Positions 46,401 through 57,217 of a stretch of DNA of 64,000 bases are shown here, in pieces (positions within the stretch are counted from its first letter, which is position 1; every line of letters starts with the position of its first letter). The DNA lies in NCBI GenBank assembly GCA_963995505.1, contig OZ023185.1, positions 19,727,691-19,791,690 of the forward strand, in the 5' to 3' direction. The translations under genes and the position numbers were made by a program. The notes under the pieces were generated by a model that was given only the letters and a program-made list of their open reading frames with translations, was not told where the DNA came from and ran no database searches. Source of the stretch: Hypericum androsaemum. Its lineage: Eukaryota > Streptophyta > Magnoliopsida > Malpighiales > Hypericaceae.

Positions 46401-49261
46401 AAGTATCATGAAAATGGAAAGGAAAAAGATTGTTTGCCTCAAGTTGGCCAGTGGAATATGATGAATAAGGTACCCTTGCCTAGACTTTAGAGTCATCTGG
46501 GTTTGGCAAAGACCGCCTTGCCTGATAGTCGGAATCCCATTAGGGGATGCTACAATATTCCAAAATGGTATAGGAAATGCCAAGTATTAGAGGAAAGCAT
46601 AATCCTTGATGGTTCCATGATTTTCGTTTAGCCGACTTGTTCATGGCTTGCTGATCTTGTTGTTTCTTCATATACAGAAAATGATCAATGGAATGACTGT
46701 TAGCCGGTGGGCCTGCATAAATTTCTCAAGAAGTGTGCAAGAGAACGTAGCTCGTGGATTTTGCAATGAGCTTTTGCAAATGTGTCAAGTTTCTGGCATG
46801 GTAACTCTATCACTTAACGTATTCTATTGAAAATGACCACTGTTATTAGAGAGTTACCAACAGCTTATTTTGTTACGTGTAGGAATTCAACCCGGATCCT
46901 GTGATTCCCATATATAACGCTAGGCCGGATCAAGTAGAGAAAGCTCTGAAGCATGTCTATCACGTGACCATGAACAAAACCAAGGGGAAAGAATTGGAGC
47001 TTCTGCTTGTAATTTTGCCCGACAGCAACGGAACACTTTATGGTACGGGAGGATTTTGGTATCGTTGATGGTGCAGTTTCTTCCTATTTTATCTAAACAC
47101 TGCAGATGAACTAATTAGTGATCTCGTTTTCTTAATTCCCTCAGGCGATCTCAAGAGAATCTGTGAAACTGAGCTTGGCTTGATTTCTCAATGCTGTCTG
47201 ACAAAACACGTCTTCAAGATCAGCAAACAATACTTGGCAAATGTCTCCCTTAAGATCAACGTAAAGGTTGGTTAGCGTCCGAAATTGAAAATGCCGTCGG
47301 CCTACTATTTTCTGGAAGTGTGCTCTAGTATAAATAGTTAAGCACAAGGCATCTTAAATAGTGGTCACACATGTATCAATATAATCACTGGTACCAATGT
47401 CACTCTTTCTGTTCACAGTCAATTTTGTCTTTCTTTCCCGATTAGAAAGGGTAAAATTGTGTTTTTTTATCTGCTTCTATCATTAGCAAGTTCTAGTCGT
47501 ATCATTGTACTTGTAGCCCGAGAGGAAGCTAACTTTTTTACTCGTGTTCGGACAGATGGGTGGCAGAAACACTGTTCTTTTGGATGCTCTAAGCTGCAGA
47601 ATACCTTTAGTCAGTGACATACCAACAATAATTTTTGGCGCTGACGTGACTCATCCCGAGAACGGGGAGGATTCAAGCCCCTCAATCGCTGCTGTATGGT
47701 TGATCAACAATTTAATGCATTTGAAGTCTGTTGTATCCAGCAAGTTCTTATTGTTGTTGGTCAAACTGTAGGTAGTAGCTTCTCAGGACTGGCCCGAAGT
47801 TACCAAATATGCTGGATTAGTCTGTGCTCAAGCTCATAGGCAAGAGCTCATTCAGGACTTGTACAAAACGTGGCAAGATCCTGTTCGAGGCACTGTGAGT
47901 GGTGGCATGATCAGGTACGAAGTTCCGTAGCCTCTAGAAATTGATTTAATTCTTTGGTATTTTCGTTCCGGAGGTTGTTGGTTTTCGTCGCTGACTGTGT
48001 GTATTTCCTTCTACATTGCAGAGATCTTTTGCTTTCTTTCAGAAAGGCAACTGGACAGAAGCCACTCAGGATAATATTTTACAGGTGAATATTCCTGATG
48101 AATACAAGATGGAAGCGATCATATGCTAAGACGATAGTTCGGATTATTATCTTTGCACAATTCAGTTACCAACCATTACATGCCCGCGGGTGGATTCGCA
48201 TTGAAACTCCTCTAACGATACTGATTAAATGTGCAGGGATGGTGTCAGCGAAGGACAATTTTATCAAGTTCTGCTCTATGAGCTAGATGCTATTCGGAAG
48301 GTGAGTTGAAATCCCGGCACTTGATTTTAGAACAGTATTCGCTTTATTAACGATTTCCCATACAGGCTTGTGCTTCCCTAGAACCGAACTATCAACCGCC
48401 AGTTACATTCATTATTGTGCAAAAGCGCCACCACACTCGGTTGTTTGCAAACAATCATAGAGATAGGAGCAGCACGGACAGGAGTGGCAACATATTACCG
48501 GGTATGATTTCTGGCATTGTAGCTGTCATATCTACTTTATATCCATAAGACGAAACATCTCGCTAGTTCAGAATTGTTGTTAACAAATCTGCTTTCCAGG
48601 TACCGTGGTTGATTCTAAGATCTGCCACCCAACCGAGTTCGACTTCTATCTCTGCAGCCATGCCGGTATCCAGGTAGAATGTTGATCCCCTTATTTACAG
48701 TTTTTTTTTTGAGAAGGCCCTTATTAACAGTTGGTTGCTACTTACTGTCACTTCGGTTCCTGATTCAAGCTGATATGCTTTCTTCCGACGTGTGGTAGGG
48801 TACGAGTAGGCCTGCCCACTACCATGTCCTGTGGGATGAGAACAACTTCACGCCCGACGGAATCCAGTCCTTGACCAACAACCTGTGCTACACCTATGCG
48901 AGATGTACTCGGTCCGTCTCTGTTGGTAAGTGTTGCAGCTGGTTCGTTCACACTTTCCTTTTCTCTCAACTGCATTTCATCGTTTCTCGGTTCGGAAGAG
49001 GTGAGATGTGTAGCCCTTATACACGGATCTCAGTCTCACCAAAGTTTTGCTTGTTACCTTATGGCAGTTCCTCCGGCGTATTATGCGCATTTAGCAGCCT
49101 TCCGTGCACGGTTCTACATGGAGCCAGAGATGCAAGAAAATGGGTCGTCGGCCGGGAGTGGAGGCAACAATGCGAAGCGAACACGATCATCGGGAGATTC
49201 CGGAGTCAGGCCGTTGCCCGCGTTGAAGGAAAATGTGAAGAAAGTAATGTTCTATTGTTAA
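43474..49261 (+). CDS. AGO10: ARGONAUTE10 (PINHEAD/ZWILLE), 21 coding exons, 978 aa
   Basis: Small-RNA-guided PIWI protein; in Arabidopsis AGO10 binds and sequesters miR165/166 to maintain the shoot meristem. Coding exons, all with GT-AG borders and correct phase: 43474-43920, 44339-44547, 44780-44929, 45021-45154, 45253-45362, 45443-45549, 45717-45855, 45947-46063, 46196-46303, 46398-46469, 46678-46800, 46883-47042, 47145-47266, 47556-47693, 47772-47914, 48022-48084, 48237-48300, 48366-48501, 48600-48673, 48799-48925, 49068-49261. The MPVRQM...HLVIKTQ start and [15 protein letters not shown] block are AGO10-specific, not AGO1-like. N domain ~130-300, PAZ ~314-460, PIWI ~610-930. Catalytic D696 (GADVTHP), E737 (AHRQE), D782 (FYRDG) and H881 (HYHV) are intact, so slicer-competent. 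It ends VMFYC as family members do. Length fits (Arabidopsis 988). An intron between the last exons (48702-48717) holds a tail-only insertion. Confidence 0.97.
48702..48717 (-). mobile_element. tail-only retroposon insertion in an AGO10 intron
   Basis: T9 plus GAGAAGG between CCCTTATTTACAGT (48688-48701) and CCCTTATTAACAGT (48718-48731), 13 of 14 identical. Confidence 0.6.
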
Positions 49262-49540
49262 GACAACAAGGATAGGAAAGAAGAAAGAGTAGATGTGTTG
49301 TAGGAATTCCAGTTCCTTGTACATTGTAGGGTCTTCCTAGGTGCATGCATGCCTCATGGGAGTAGCGTAGCGTCCAAGCATAGGTTATTAGGTTTAGATC
49401 TATCAATGTAAGCCTCTCTTGTAAAGAAACGTTCAATCCCATTTCTAGGAAAATTTGTTTTTCAAGAATTCGAGCTCAAACTCGTACAATTTCCATACTC
49501 GAGAAACTCCCTTGCAAGGAAAGAGGTATCAGTCTTTTCT
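49262..49540 (+). other. AGO10 3' UTR and flank
   Basis: Follows the TAA at 49259-49261. No AATAAA was seen; a 3' end somewhere near 49400-49460 is likely. Confidence 0.4.
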
Positions 49541-49837
49541 CGTTAGGCTGGATAACGTAGCCATCTCAAAATTTGGTTGTCAAAATTTAAAGGTGTTCTT
49601 TTGATCTTTGATTCATTTGTAAGTTGATAAGGCTACTTTAGAGCATGTCGAGAATAAGGAGGAGGAGGTATGTTGATGAGGAGAAATAATATTGAAACGA
49701 GAAACACAACATACAAAATTTAGGAAAAAGTTCACTAATCTTTTCTCGTTAGGCTCGATAACGTAGCCATCTCAAAATATGGTTGTAAAAATTTAAAGGT
49801 GTTGAGAAATAATATTGAAACTAGAAACACAACATAT
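49536..49837. repeat. imperfect tandem duplication downstream of AGO10
   Basis: CGTTAGGCTGGATAACGTAGCCATCTC at 49541 recurs at 49747 (one base changed), and GAGAAATAATATTGAAAC near 49680 recurs near 49804. The second copy lacks about 80 bases of the first. Confidence 0.8.
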
Positions 49838-49846
49838 AAAATTTAG

Positions 49847-50375
49847 AAAAAAGTTCACTAAAGTACAATGTGGTTTCATATTTTTTTTACCTTAGAATTC
49901 TATGGTTTGACTTTTTCTTTTTAGGTGACAGAGGTTTCGAAAAGTAACACTTTTGGTGACAAATTGTTAACCAGGGTTAATTTTTTCAACCAGACCATAC
50001 ATAGACGCCACATCATCGCCACGTTATATTTTTATATCCTAAGTGGCGATGACATGGCAAATTTATAAAATCTCAATCCCTTTATTTTTCTAACCCTAAT
50101 TATAAAAATTTTGGCGATGTGGTGATTTTGTAATTTAAAATTTTGAGTTTTTTTAATTTTGCCACATCATCGCCACTTAGGATATAAAAATACGATGTGG
50201 CGATGACGTGGCATTGATGTGTATGGCTAGGTTAGAAAAATTAACCCTGGTTAAAAATCTGTCATCAAAAGTGTCACTTTTCGAAACCTCTATCACCTAA
50301 AAAGAAAAAGTCAAACCACATGGTACTATAGTAACAAAGCGTGAAACCACAGGGTACTTTAGTAAAATTTTCCCC
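49847..50375. mobile_element. MULE-type MITE in the AGO10 3' flank
   Basis: Arms of about 150 bp are inverted (GTTTGACTTTTTCTTTTTAG, GGTTTCGAAAAGT, AACCAGGGTTAATTTTT in both). Flanks AAAATTTAG (49838-49846) and AAAATTTAA (50376-50384) fit a 9-bp TSD with one change. Non-coding; near-palindromic. Confidence 0.8.
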
Positions 50376-50659
50376 AAAATTTAAGTGAAAAACACCAAGA
50401 CGGGGAGAAAAACCACGGACAAAGGAGAGTCGTCCACTATGTGAATCAACCCGGTTACAAGGCCTCACACAGAGTTCTCTCTATCTCACAACTCTATACT
50501 ACACATTAGACCTAGGCATGAGTCGATATATATAGGAGATACTATTACTCTATTCAATATGTATAAGAGTTCTAACCTGATTAGAATTTGAGATAAATGT
50601 TATTAAAATGATTAAAGATGCTTTAGTATCATGTATTATTAGAAATAGATAATTTGTAC

Positions 50660-52090
50660 TTTACAAAAAAACCCCAAAATAGTATCTTGTATCCCACCAC
50701 CATTTTAACAAATAACTTCATTTTCCAAAAATGACATAATTGCACGTCATTTTATATTGCTGAGTAGGATTACAAAATAAAAGAATATCACCAAAAAACC
50801 ACATCGCGAAAATTACCAACTGCCCCACGCCACACAGATGTCGAAGATTTCAATAACACAAACTCTGATTCCATAATCCTTCTTTTACCTAAGAACAAAA
50901 ATTCCAATTCCTAATCTAGAACTCTTAATCTGTTCTTGCGACTCTCGACCGAGATTGCTCAAGACCTCGTAAAATACTAATGTTGTGACTTGATGCATAA
51001 ATTTTGCTTATGAAAAGTCTTTGCAGCGGCAAAAAAAATCGAGGAGGCTAACTGCTGCAAGTACTGTTGAAAAGGAGAGGTCCAATACCCTCTAAAAAAT
51101 CACCTTCTTCGCCTCCTCGTGCAATACCCATTTTTGTTCTTAGATAATTGGAGTTCTTGTTTTTAGGTAAAAGAGGGATTAGGGATCTGAAGCTTCGATT
51201 TGCGTGGTTTGTAGGGATGGCAGAAATACCCATACTCTGAAGGTCGGACCCTGCCCTTACCCTACGGATCTAGAGTATGTTGAATTTGACTGGGTCTAGG
51301 GTAGGGTATGGGTCCATGTTTAGAAGTAGGGTCTAGGGTAGGGTATGAATCTATAGTTAGACCCTGCGGGTCGGACCCTACCCTTACATTTTTATCCTAT
51401 TTGAGACCCTACCCTAATTAGACCCTAGTTAGACCCTAATTAGACCATAATGATAATATATATAATATACTTTATGGTTAACTTTAACATATTTATTATG
51501 TTATTACATAACCAGCTTAGAAGATGTCATGAATGATGGATTACTATAAGCCGACATTCTATATTTTTCTTTTGTTAAATTCTTTATGTACTTCAAATTT
51601 GAAAAAAAATATTGTACTATTGAAATTAAATTACAAAATTTGATGTTTCATCAATTTTCTATTGAATGTTAATCTGTGATATAGTAGATATCTTGAATTT
51701 GTTTAAATTTTATATAAAAATTAACTTTTGATTAAAAAATATCAAAATGTAGAACGTTAAAGGGTCGGACCCTACAGACCCTGAAGACCCAGGGTCTTCA
51801 GGAGGGTAGGGTATGAATCTAACAATAAAAAATTTGTAGGGTCGAGGGTAAGGTATAAGTCCAACTAAAAAAACTAGGGTATGGGTAGGGTCCTACCAAT
51901 ACCCTACCCTACCCTACCCATTGCCATCCCTAGTGGTTTGTGGTTGTTGGTGTTTTTTTTTTCATTTTGTGATCCTAGTCAGCAATATAAAATGATGTGG
52001 AATATTTATAATCCGTCATTTCTCGAAAATGAAATTATTTGTTAAGGGTACAAAGTATTTATTTTTAATAATATTGGGTATTAAAATATT
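50660..52090. mobile_element. large inverted-repeat element hosting a hAT element
   Basis: 50700-50785 (TTAACAAATAACTTCATTTTCCAAAAATGAC...CATTTTATATTGCTGAGTAGGAT) is repeated inverted at 51955-52050. A second inverted pair is at 50875-50930 and 51120-51185 (CTTTTACCTAAGAACAAAAA). Ends and TSD not resolved. No coding region. Confidence 0.65.
51212..51932. mobile_element. hAT-type non-autonomous element with 8-bp TSD
   Basis: TAGGGATGGCA...(T)GCCATCCCTA ends, flanked by GTGGTTTG at 51204-51211 and 51933-51940. TAGGGATGGCAA-type ends and 8-bp TSD are hAT features. The interior is rich in GGGTAGGGTA and its complement, which could be mistaken for telomeric repeat. Confidence 0.88.
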
Positions 52091-52189
52091 TTTAACCCAA
52101 ATTTAAATTCTCTAATTATTTATAATTCAAATTTGAATTAATCCAATTTTTTAAATTAGAGGACTTGTTAGTCCCACAACAGTCTACTT

Positions 52190-52520
52190 TGCGATTCAAG
52201 TGGGCCAAGAAGGCCATATACTTGGGCTCTGATTTGGGCAGAACGGCGGAAAGTTTTGGGCTTTTGAGTAGACTTCTTGACTTTTTTGGGCTTCATGGGC
52301 TAGATATTTGGGCTTAAAGTGGGCTACCAGGAAGATTCGTGGGCCCAAATATTTGGTCTTTGGATTGGGCCAGGGTGTGTCTCTATTTGGGCATCTGGCC
52401 TTTACTTTTGGGCTCTGATGGGGCCACGGAGACCATATTTGAGGGCCTTTGATTGGGCTCTTCGACCAAAATTTGTGGATTTGATGGGCCGAGAAACCCA
52501 ATTTTGGTGCTCTCAAAATG
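52190..52520. repeat. degenerate TGGGCC/TGGGCT-rich repeat
   Basis: About fifteen copies of TTGGGC/TGGGCC-like hexamers spaced every 15-25 bases. Open frames on both strands (about 106 codons) come from the skewed composition, not from a gene. Confidence 0.55.
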
Positions 52521-52635
52521 GTCCTTCGCCCGCATTTTTATTTTTTTTCATTACCTCGTATACTTCAAATAAAAAATTACTCCATCCAATATGGCCCCTA
52601 GATTTTTATAATTGTTGGACCGTCAGGAATTTGAT

Positions 52636-52867
52636 CTGAAATTCAGCATATTCTGAACAACAAAATTAATGTAAAAGCATCGTGCATGATACCAAAGTCA
52701 GTCCAAATACTCCAATTGTCATGGACGTCATTTCCCCTTGGATTACACAGTGAAAGTACAGTAATTATTTTCTAGTTTGAACTGAAATTCAGCATATTCT
52801 GAACAACAAAATTAATGTAAAAGCATCGTGCATGATACCAAAGTACAGTCCAAATACTCCAATTGTG
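52636..52867. repeat. direct duplication, ~80-bp copies, 156-bp period
   Basis: CTGAAATTCAGCATATTCTG...AATACTCCAATTGT at 52636-52719 recurs at 52792-52867 almost unchanged. Confidence 0.85.
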
Positions 52868-53109
52868 AGGAACAACGAGGGACTTCTTAAAGTTTGTTTG
52901 TTAAGGAAGTAATCTAAAGCACTCTAAACCGCATTTTCTTTAAAAAAATATGTAACATTTGGACACTAACTATAGTGACTAATTCAAATTTGATTTTGAT
53001 GCTCTATAACAATAATAAAAATTTATACCAAGATTTAAGCACAATGTTAGAATTCGAGATTTCTAACCTAGTTGACCTTAGGAATTTTTGACGAATGTCT
53101 GAATAGGAT

Positions 53110-53219
53110 AAAATATTTGTAAGATGATACACTCTTGCAACAATTATTTAATGCTATTGCATTGAAAATATTTGTAAGATGATACACTCTTGCAACAATT
53201 ATTTAATGCTATTGCATTT
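53110..53219. repeat. 55-bp tandem duplication
   Basis: AAAATATTTGTAAGATGATA...GCTATTGCATT at 53110-53164 is repeated at 53165-53219. Confidence 0.9.
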
Positions 53220-54431
53220 TCAATGATTTGAACTTGAGATTTTTTGTAAAGATAAATTTTTACACCAATGGGTTTTAACCATGAACTTCTATCAAATTCT
53301 ACTACGCTTTGTGACATTAGGCCAAAGATCTAACTCGAGATTTGTTTGTTAAACTAAATAAATCTAACATTAGTTTGTCTAAATACTTGTTGGTGGGAGA
53401 AGTTGGGATTTATGATAGCGAAAGATCTAAGTATAGCTAAACAGTGCATTCAAATTTAAATTTCAAGGAAACGAAACTTTAGCTGAACAATGCAACATGT
53501 ACTATATTGTATTGTCGTTCACTCCAGTATTCCAAATCCCTAGCAACACAAAAGAATACCTTCGTACAAAAACACTAGCTGTTGCTTTTCCGCTGATATC
53601 TCTCTTTCACCAAACTTAAAGAACCGCGAGCCATTTCCGGGTTTGCTTTTAATGTGTACCATTTCAGTGTTTAGCCTTTTTTTCTATATCACTTTTGGGT
53701 TCTTTTCTCCACTTGTTTTTTTGGTTTATGTTATCTTTTTTTTCAGAATTTGGTTTATGTTATCTTGTATTAGACACTATTGCACTGACTAGTCCAAGTT
53801 AGTGCCCAATATTTTGAAATATGGTAGAGTTCTCAAGTATTTAAGACAGCTGTTCAAAAGCTAGAATTAGAGATTTTATGATTAAATTAGAACAACAATC
53901 TTACTGATTGCTCTAATTTCTAGTTGGTTTTTTACCACGCGGAGGAAAATTCCATAATAAGGCACTTCACAATAAGGGCTTGACCCTGATGTCCTTCATT
54001 TATGGCAACTGACAAAGGGTAGCTCTTTTGGGAAATGATGTTGCGAGGATCGGGAAGAGGGTTGGGAGAATCAATCCGTTGACGTTTTAGCTTATTTGGG
54101 TACTCAGGGAAATGGAAAGCTATATGGAATCTTGTCCCTTTTGAGCTTCCTAACAAGCTAGAGAGATGCCAAACTTCAACAACCCAAATCATCTCGCAGA
54201 GGGAAGGAAATCTCTCAATTTCCATGGCTTTTGTTACTTGTGATCATGTACCCAAAAAAATATATTTTAGTGCATGTGGGAATGCAACATTGTTGAAATC
54301 GGTGGTTTAAGTAGTAAGAAAATTTCACCGGTGGATTAATTAAAGTGTTGTGAGAATGCAACATTATTAAAACCATGAACCTCTTCACGTATACGATCAT
54401 AACTGGTTTTTGTTGATGGCAATTTGTTGTT
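53220..54431. other. intergenic, no gene recognised
   Basis: Contains a tail-only insertion (53738-53748) between exact 18-bp repeats TTTGGTTTATGTTATCTT (53720-53737, 53749-53766). A 97-codon minus-strand frame at 53932-54225 has no recognisable motif. Confidence 0.45.
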
Positions 54432-55317
54432 TGTTGGAGGTGGTGTACTTGATTAGGATCTTTATTAGTCGAGGCAAGAGTTGAACTCTTTCTCCGTAAG
54501 ACGAGATTGTCCCGTATTCAGTGCTCACGGACTGCGGCAATCGTCCCCAAGATACAACGACTAGGCTGCTTCCGAGTTCGTAGCACAACGAGTCTCAAAG
54601 CTTCAGGCGAACTTTGGATACTTGGAACTTTCTTAGAGAGGGAGAGAGAAGAATGACTATTGCTAATGAATGCTTATGCAATGAGTGTTCGGGGTGAGAG
54701 CAAATGATGTGGGAAGGGCCTATTTATAGGCACTGGAAGAGTGGCAGGCAGGCACTCCAAAGGGGCACGAGGCACTTCCGAAGAGATGCGACTCAGGCAG
54801 GCAGCCAGATCGCTCGTGGCTCTTCGGAGATGTCCCTTCGCTAGGTAGATTGCTCTAGCCTCTTCGCGTCCCTTCATGGATTGCTCGCAGCCCTTCGGCC
54901 GTCTGGCCATCCTGGAAGGCGCTCGCAGCCCCTCGTCATTTCGGTAGCTACGCAGCTCTCTCCGAACTCGGGCAAAATACTTAAGGCTCCTCCAGCTCCT
55001 CGCGACACGTGCAAAGTGTCAAGTGTGCCACAAAGCGCCCATTGTGACCTGCGTCTAGTGTGCCATGTGCACACGTACGTGCGCGAGCGTGAGCGCGTGC
55101 TCGTGCTACGCACCATCCTCACCGCGTCCCGAGTTGGCTATCCTTCCAGGTGGTCAACTTATTTCCTAGCTAACAAGAAGTTTCTCCTTATAAACTAGGA
55201 AAGGTTGGTGCCACTTTCCAATGTGAGATTACACTTTTCATTTTTCTTTTGAGCCTCCCACTTTGGGCCTTTCCATTTTGGACTTTACATTGAATTTTCG
55301 TTCAAACTTTTCCAACA
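54432..55317 (-). mobile_element. probable solo LTR (copia-like)
   Basis: 886 bp. On the minus strand it runs from TGTTGGAAAAG to CTCCAACA, has a TATA box (CCTATAAATAGGCC, about 54720) and a CT-rich transcript leader after it, the layout of an LTR. The flanking 5-mers (TTGTT and GAATT) do not match and no coding remnant is adjacent, so it could be a decayed solo LTR. GC-rich compared with surroundings. Confidence 0.6.
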
Positions 55318-56977
55318 GAATTGACAAGAATCCGATCTCCTTAAGAGGTATAGGCTCATGAAGATATGTAATGTTTGTATCTCATTCAATGCATTGCCAA
55401 CTGCATGATCAGAATGAAGCAGCTGTTAAAAATTTAATTGCCATAGGCATTGTGTGGTCTTATCAGTTTGACAAGTTGATGAGTCAACCTACTTAATTTT
55501 AAGGAAGTTTATAGATATATTTTGTTCTATGCATTTAAGTTTTGTTTAACCAATTGGTATCTGGTCCATTGAGCCTACTAATCCAATTTTGAGTCGGATA
55601 AGACTTTTAAAAAGTGGCAAAACTCTTCCAACAAGTATTTAACATTGCTCTGCACCCAAGAACTTGAACATGATACCTCATTTAAGTTTTGTTTTTACTT
55701 TTTCAGCTTTTAATCTTGTTTGCTTACTTTGACTTCTGAGCTCTGGAGTCTGGATGCAGATAGGCTAATATATTAACCTTAAACTCTAGCAATAATAAGG
55801 ATTTCATATACTCGAGGTTTCCAGAATTCGAATCCCGGTAATTAATCTCAAATATCAATATTCTCTCACAATTTACAACTTGAAGCAGGCCTAAGAAAGA
55901 TCTCAAACAAAATGTTTCCAGGCTAAAAATTAATCATCTTTGAGAATAAAGATTTTCTTCATAACATGGGGAGTTACTAAGGGGAATTCTTAAATATATG
56001 TTCCCATTAACTATCAATATGTTCCATACCTATATATTCACGAAGAGAAATGAGAGGGAGAAGGTGGAAGATAATTGTAGCAGTTCAAACAATTATATCT
56101 GACCAGAACAACAGGTAATTAATAAGGTGTAGATGAGTTAGCGGAGTTCAATTATGTAGAGAAAATCTGCATTAAGAAAGTCTGCAGATTTACACCCGGT
56201 AATTAGATAGATAACTAACAAGGCATAGATGAATTAACGGTAGATGAAACAAAATGAGCCCAATGTGGTAGACGAACTGCAACTTTTTTTATTTCACGAA
56301 CAGATATCAGCATCAGATTCCTAGAAATGTAAGCAATTCTTATCCCATATCTAGCAGGAATTATATCAAGTAGTTGAGAATTTCTCCAAAACCCGTGCCT
56401 AATTCACACCAAAAGCGCGAGCACATACAGAAACCCTACAAAATAAACCAGTAGCATAAGATTAAAATAGAGCCGAAGGTACCCCGAGATATTAAAAACA
56501 GATTGAGGGAAGAAACTTGAAGACCATAAGGAAGAAGAAGAAGAACTCAACTTAGAGCACTTCCCACCCAATAAACTATGTCGGTAAATTTAGTGCTCAC
56601 TGCCGGTAAATTAAATGCTCAATGGTTGGACCCGACAGAGTTCTTACATCAAAGTAACCCTAGCTAGCAAAACTCTGTGAAGAAAAATAACTTGGAAATT
56701 AACAACCAGAAGGAAGGGTGCAATTTAAATCCGATATATGCACAGATAAGTTGGATCTGAATATCAATTTCTTTGGATTTTCACAAGATGGGGTCTGATT
56801 TGTTACGATAAATTACGAGAAACCTCTAGCTTTATAAGAAAACCCTAAAACAAGTAAACAGAAACGAAAACCGAACCCAAGAAAATTCACATAATTATAA
56901 AGCACTCAGGGTTAGGCCATCTCTTTCCCGGAGAGGTGGAAACCCTAATAAGCCGGTAGCGTTTTGTCGAGCAACCG
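55318..56977. other. intergenic; downstream side of MIR167
   Basis: No coding motif. Low-complexity and AT-rich; the part from about 56850 may belong to the MIR167 primary transcript. Confidence 0.4.
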
Positions 56978-57057
56978 ACAACGGGTGAAACTGCCACATG
57001 ATCTGATCTTTCCTCAACTAGGAAAGTTAAGATCATGCTGGCAGCTTCAACTGTTGT
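56978..57057 (-). ncRNA. MIR167: MIR167 precursor hairpin
   Basis: The minus strand at 57049-57029 carries TGAAGCTGCCAGCATGATCT followed by T, the miR167 sequence, which guides cleavage of ARF6/ARF8 auxin response factor mRNAs. The opposite arm (57003-56984, minus) reads GATCATGTGGCAGTTTCACC, a miR167*-like sequence. The two arms pair almost completely around a small TAGTTGA loop (TTTCC/GGAAA stem). Mature on the 5' arm, as for all MIR167 genes. The arm pairing, miRNA/star offset and exact mature sequence together make this secure; expression is not shown. Confidence 0.92.
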
Positions 57058-57183
57058 TAATGCGCGATTATGAGACCCATCAGTTCTCTTTTCTCAGCTT
57101 GGAAGAGGGTTTTTTTCCTTCTATTTTGTGGGTAGTTTTTATGAGCCAAGGAAGTTGATAGATAGGGAAGAAGAGGAGGGGCG

Positions 57184-57192
57184 TATAAATAG
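57184..57192 (-). promoter_or_regulatory. TATA-like box upstream of MIR167
   Basis: The minus strand reads CTATTTATA about 130 bases before the hairpin, followed by a C/T-rich stretch. The consensus TATAAATA is on the other strand, so orientation is not certain. Confidence 0.4.
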
Positions 57193-57217
57193 AAGAGGAT
57201 AGGGAGAGACTTGGGAG

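Noticed and set aside
51212..51932. Telomere-like repeat
   Set aside because: Runs are GGGTA, not TTTAGGG, and lie within a hAT element with TSD.
52196..52639. 106-codon frames on both strands
   Set aside because: Caused by the TGGGC-rich repeat.
53932..54225. 97-codon minus-strand frame
   Set aside because: No motif recognised; flanks show no gene structure.
55800..55850. tRNA-like TTCGAATCCC box
   Set aside because: No acceptor stem or A box at the right distance.
42731..57057. Functional AGO10-MIR167 gene pair
   Set aside because: AGO10 is known for miR165/166; proximity of 8 kb with transposons between gives no evidence of linkage in function.
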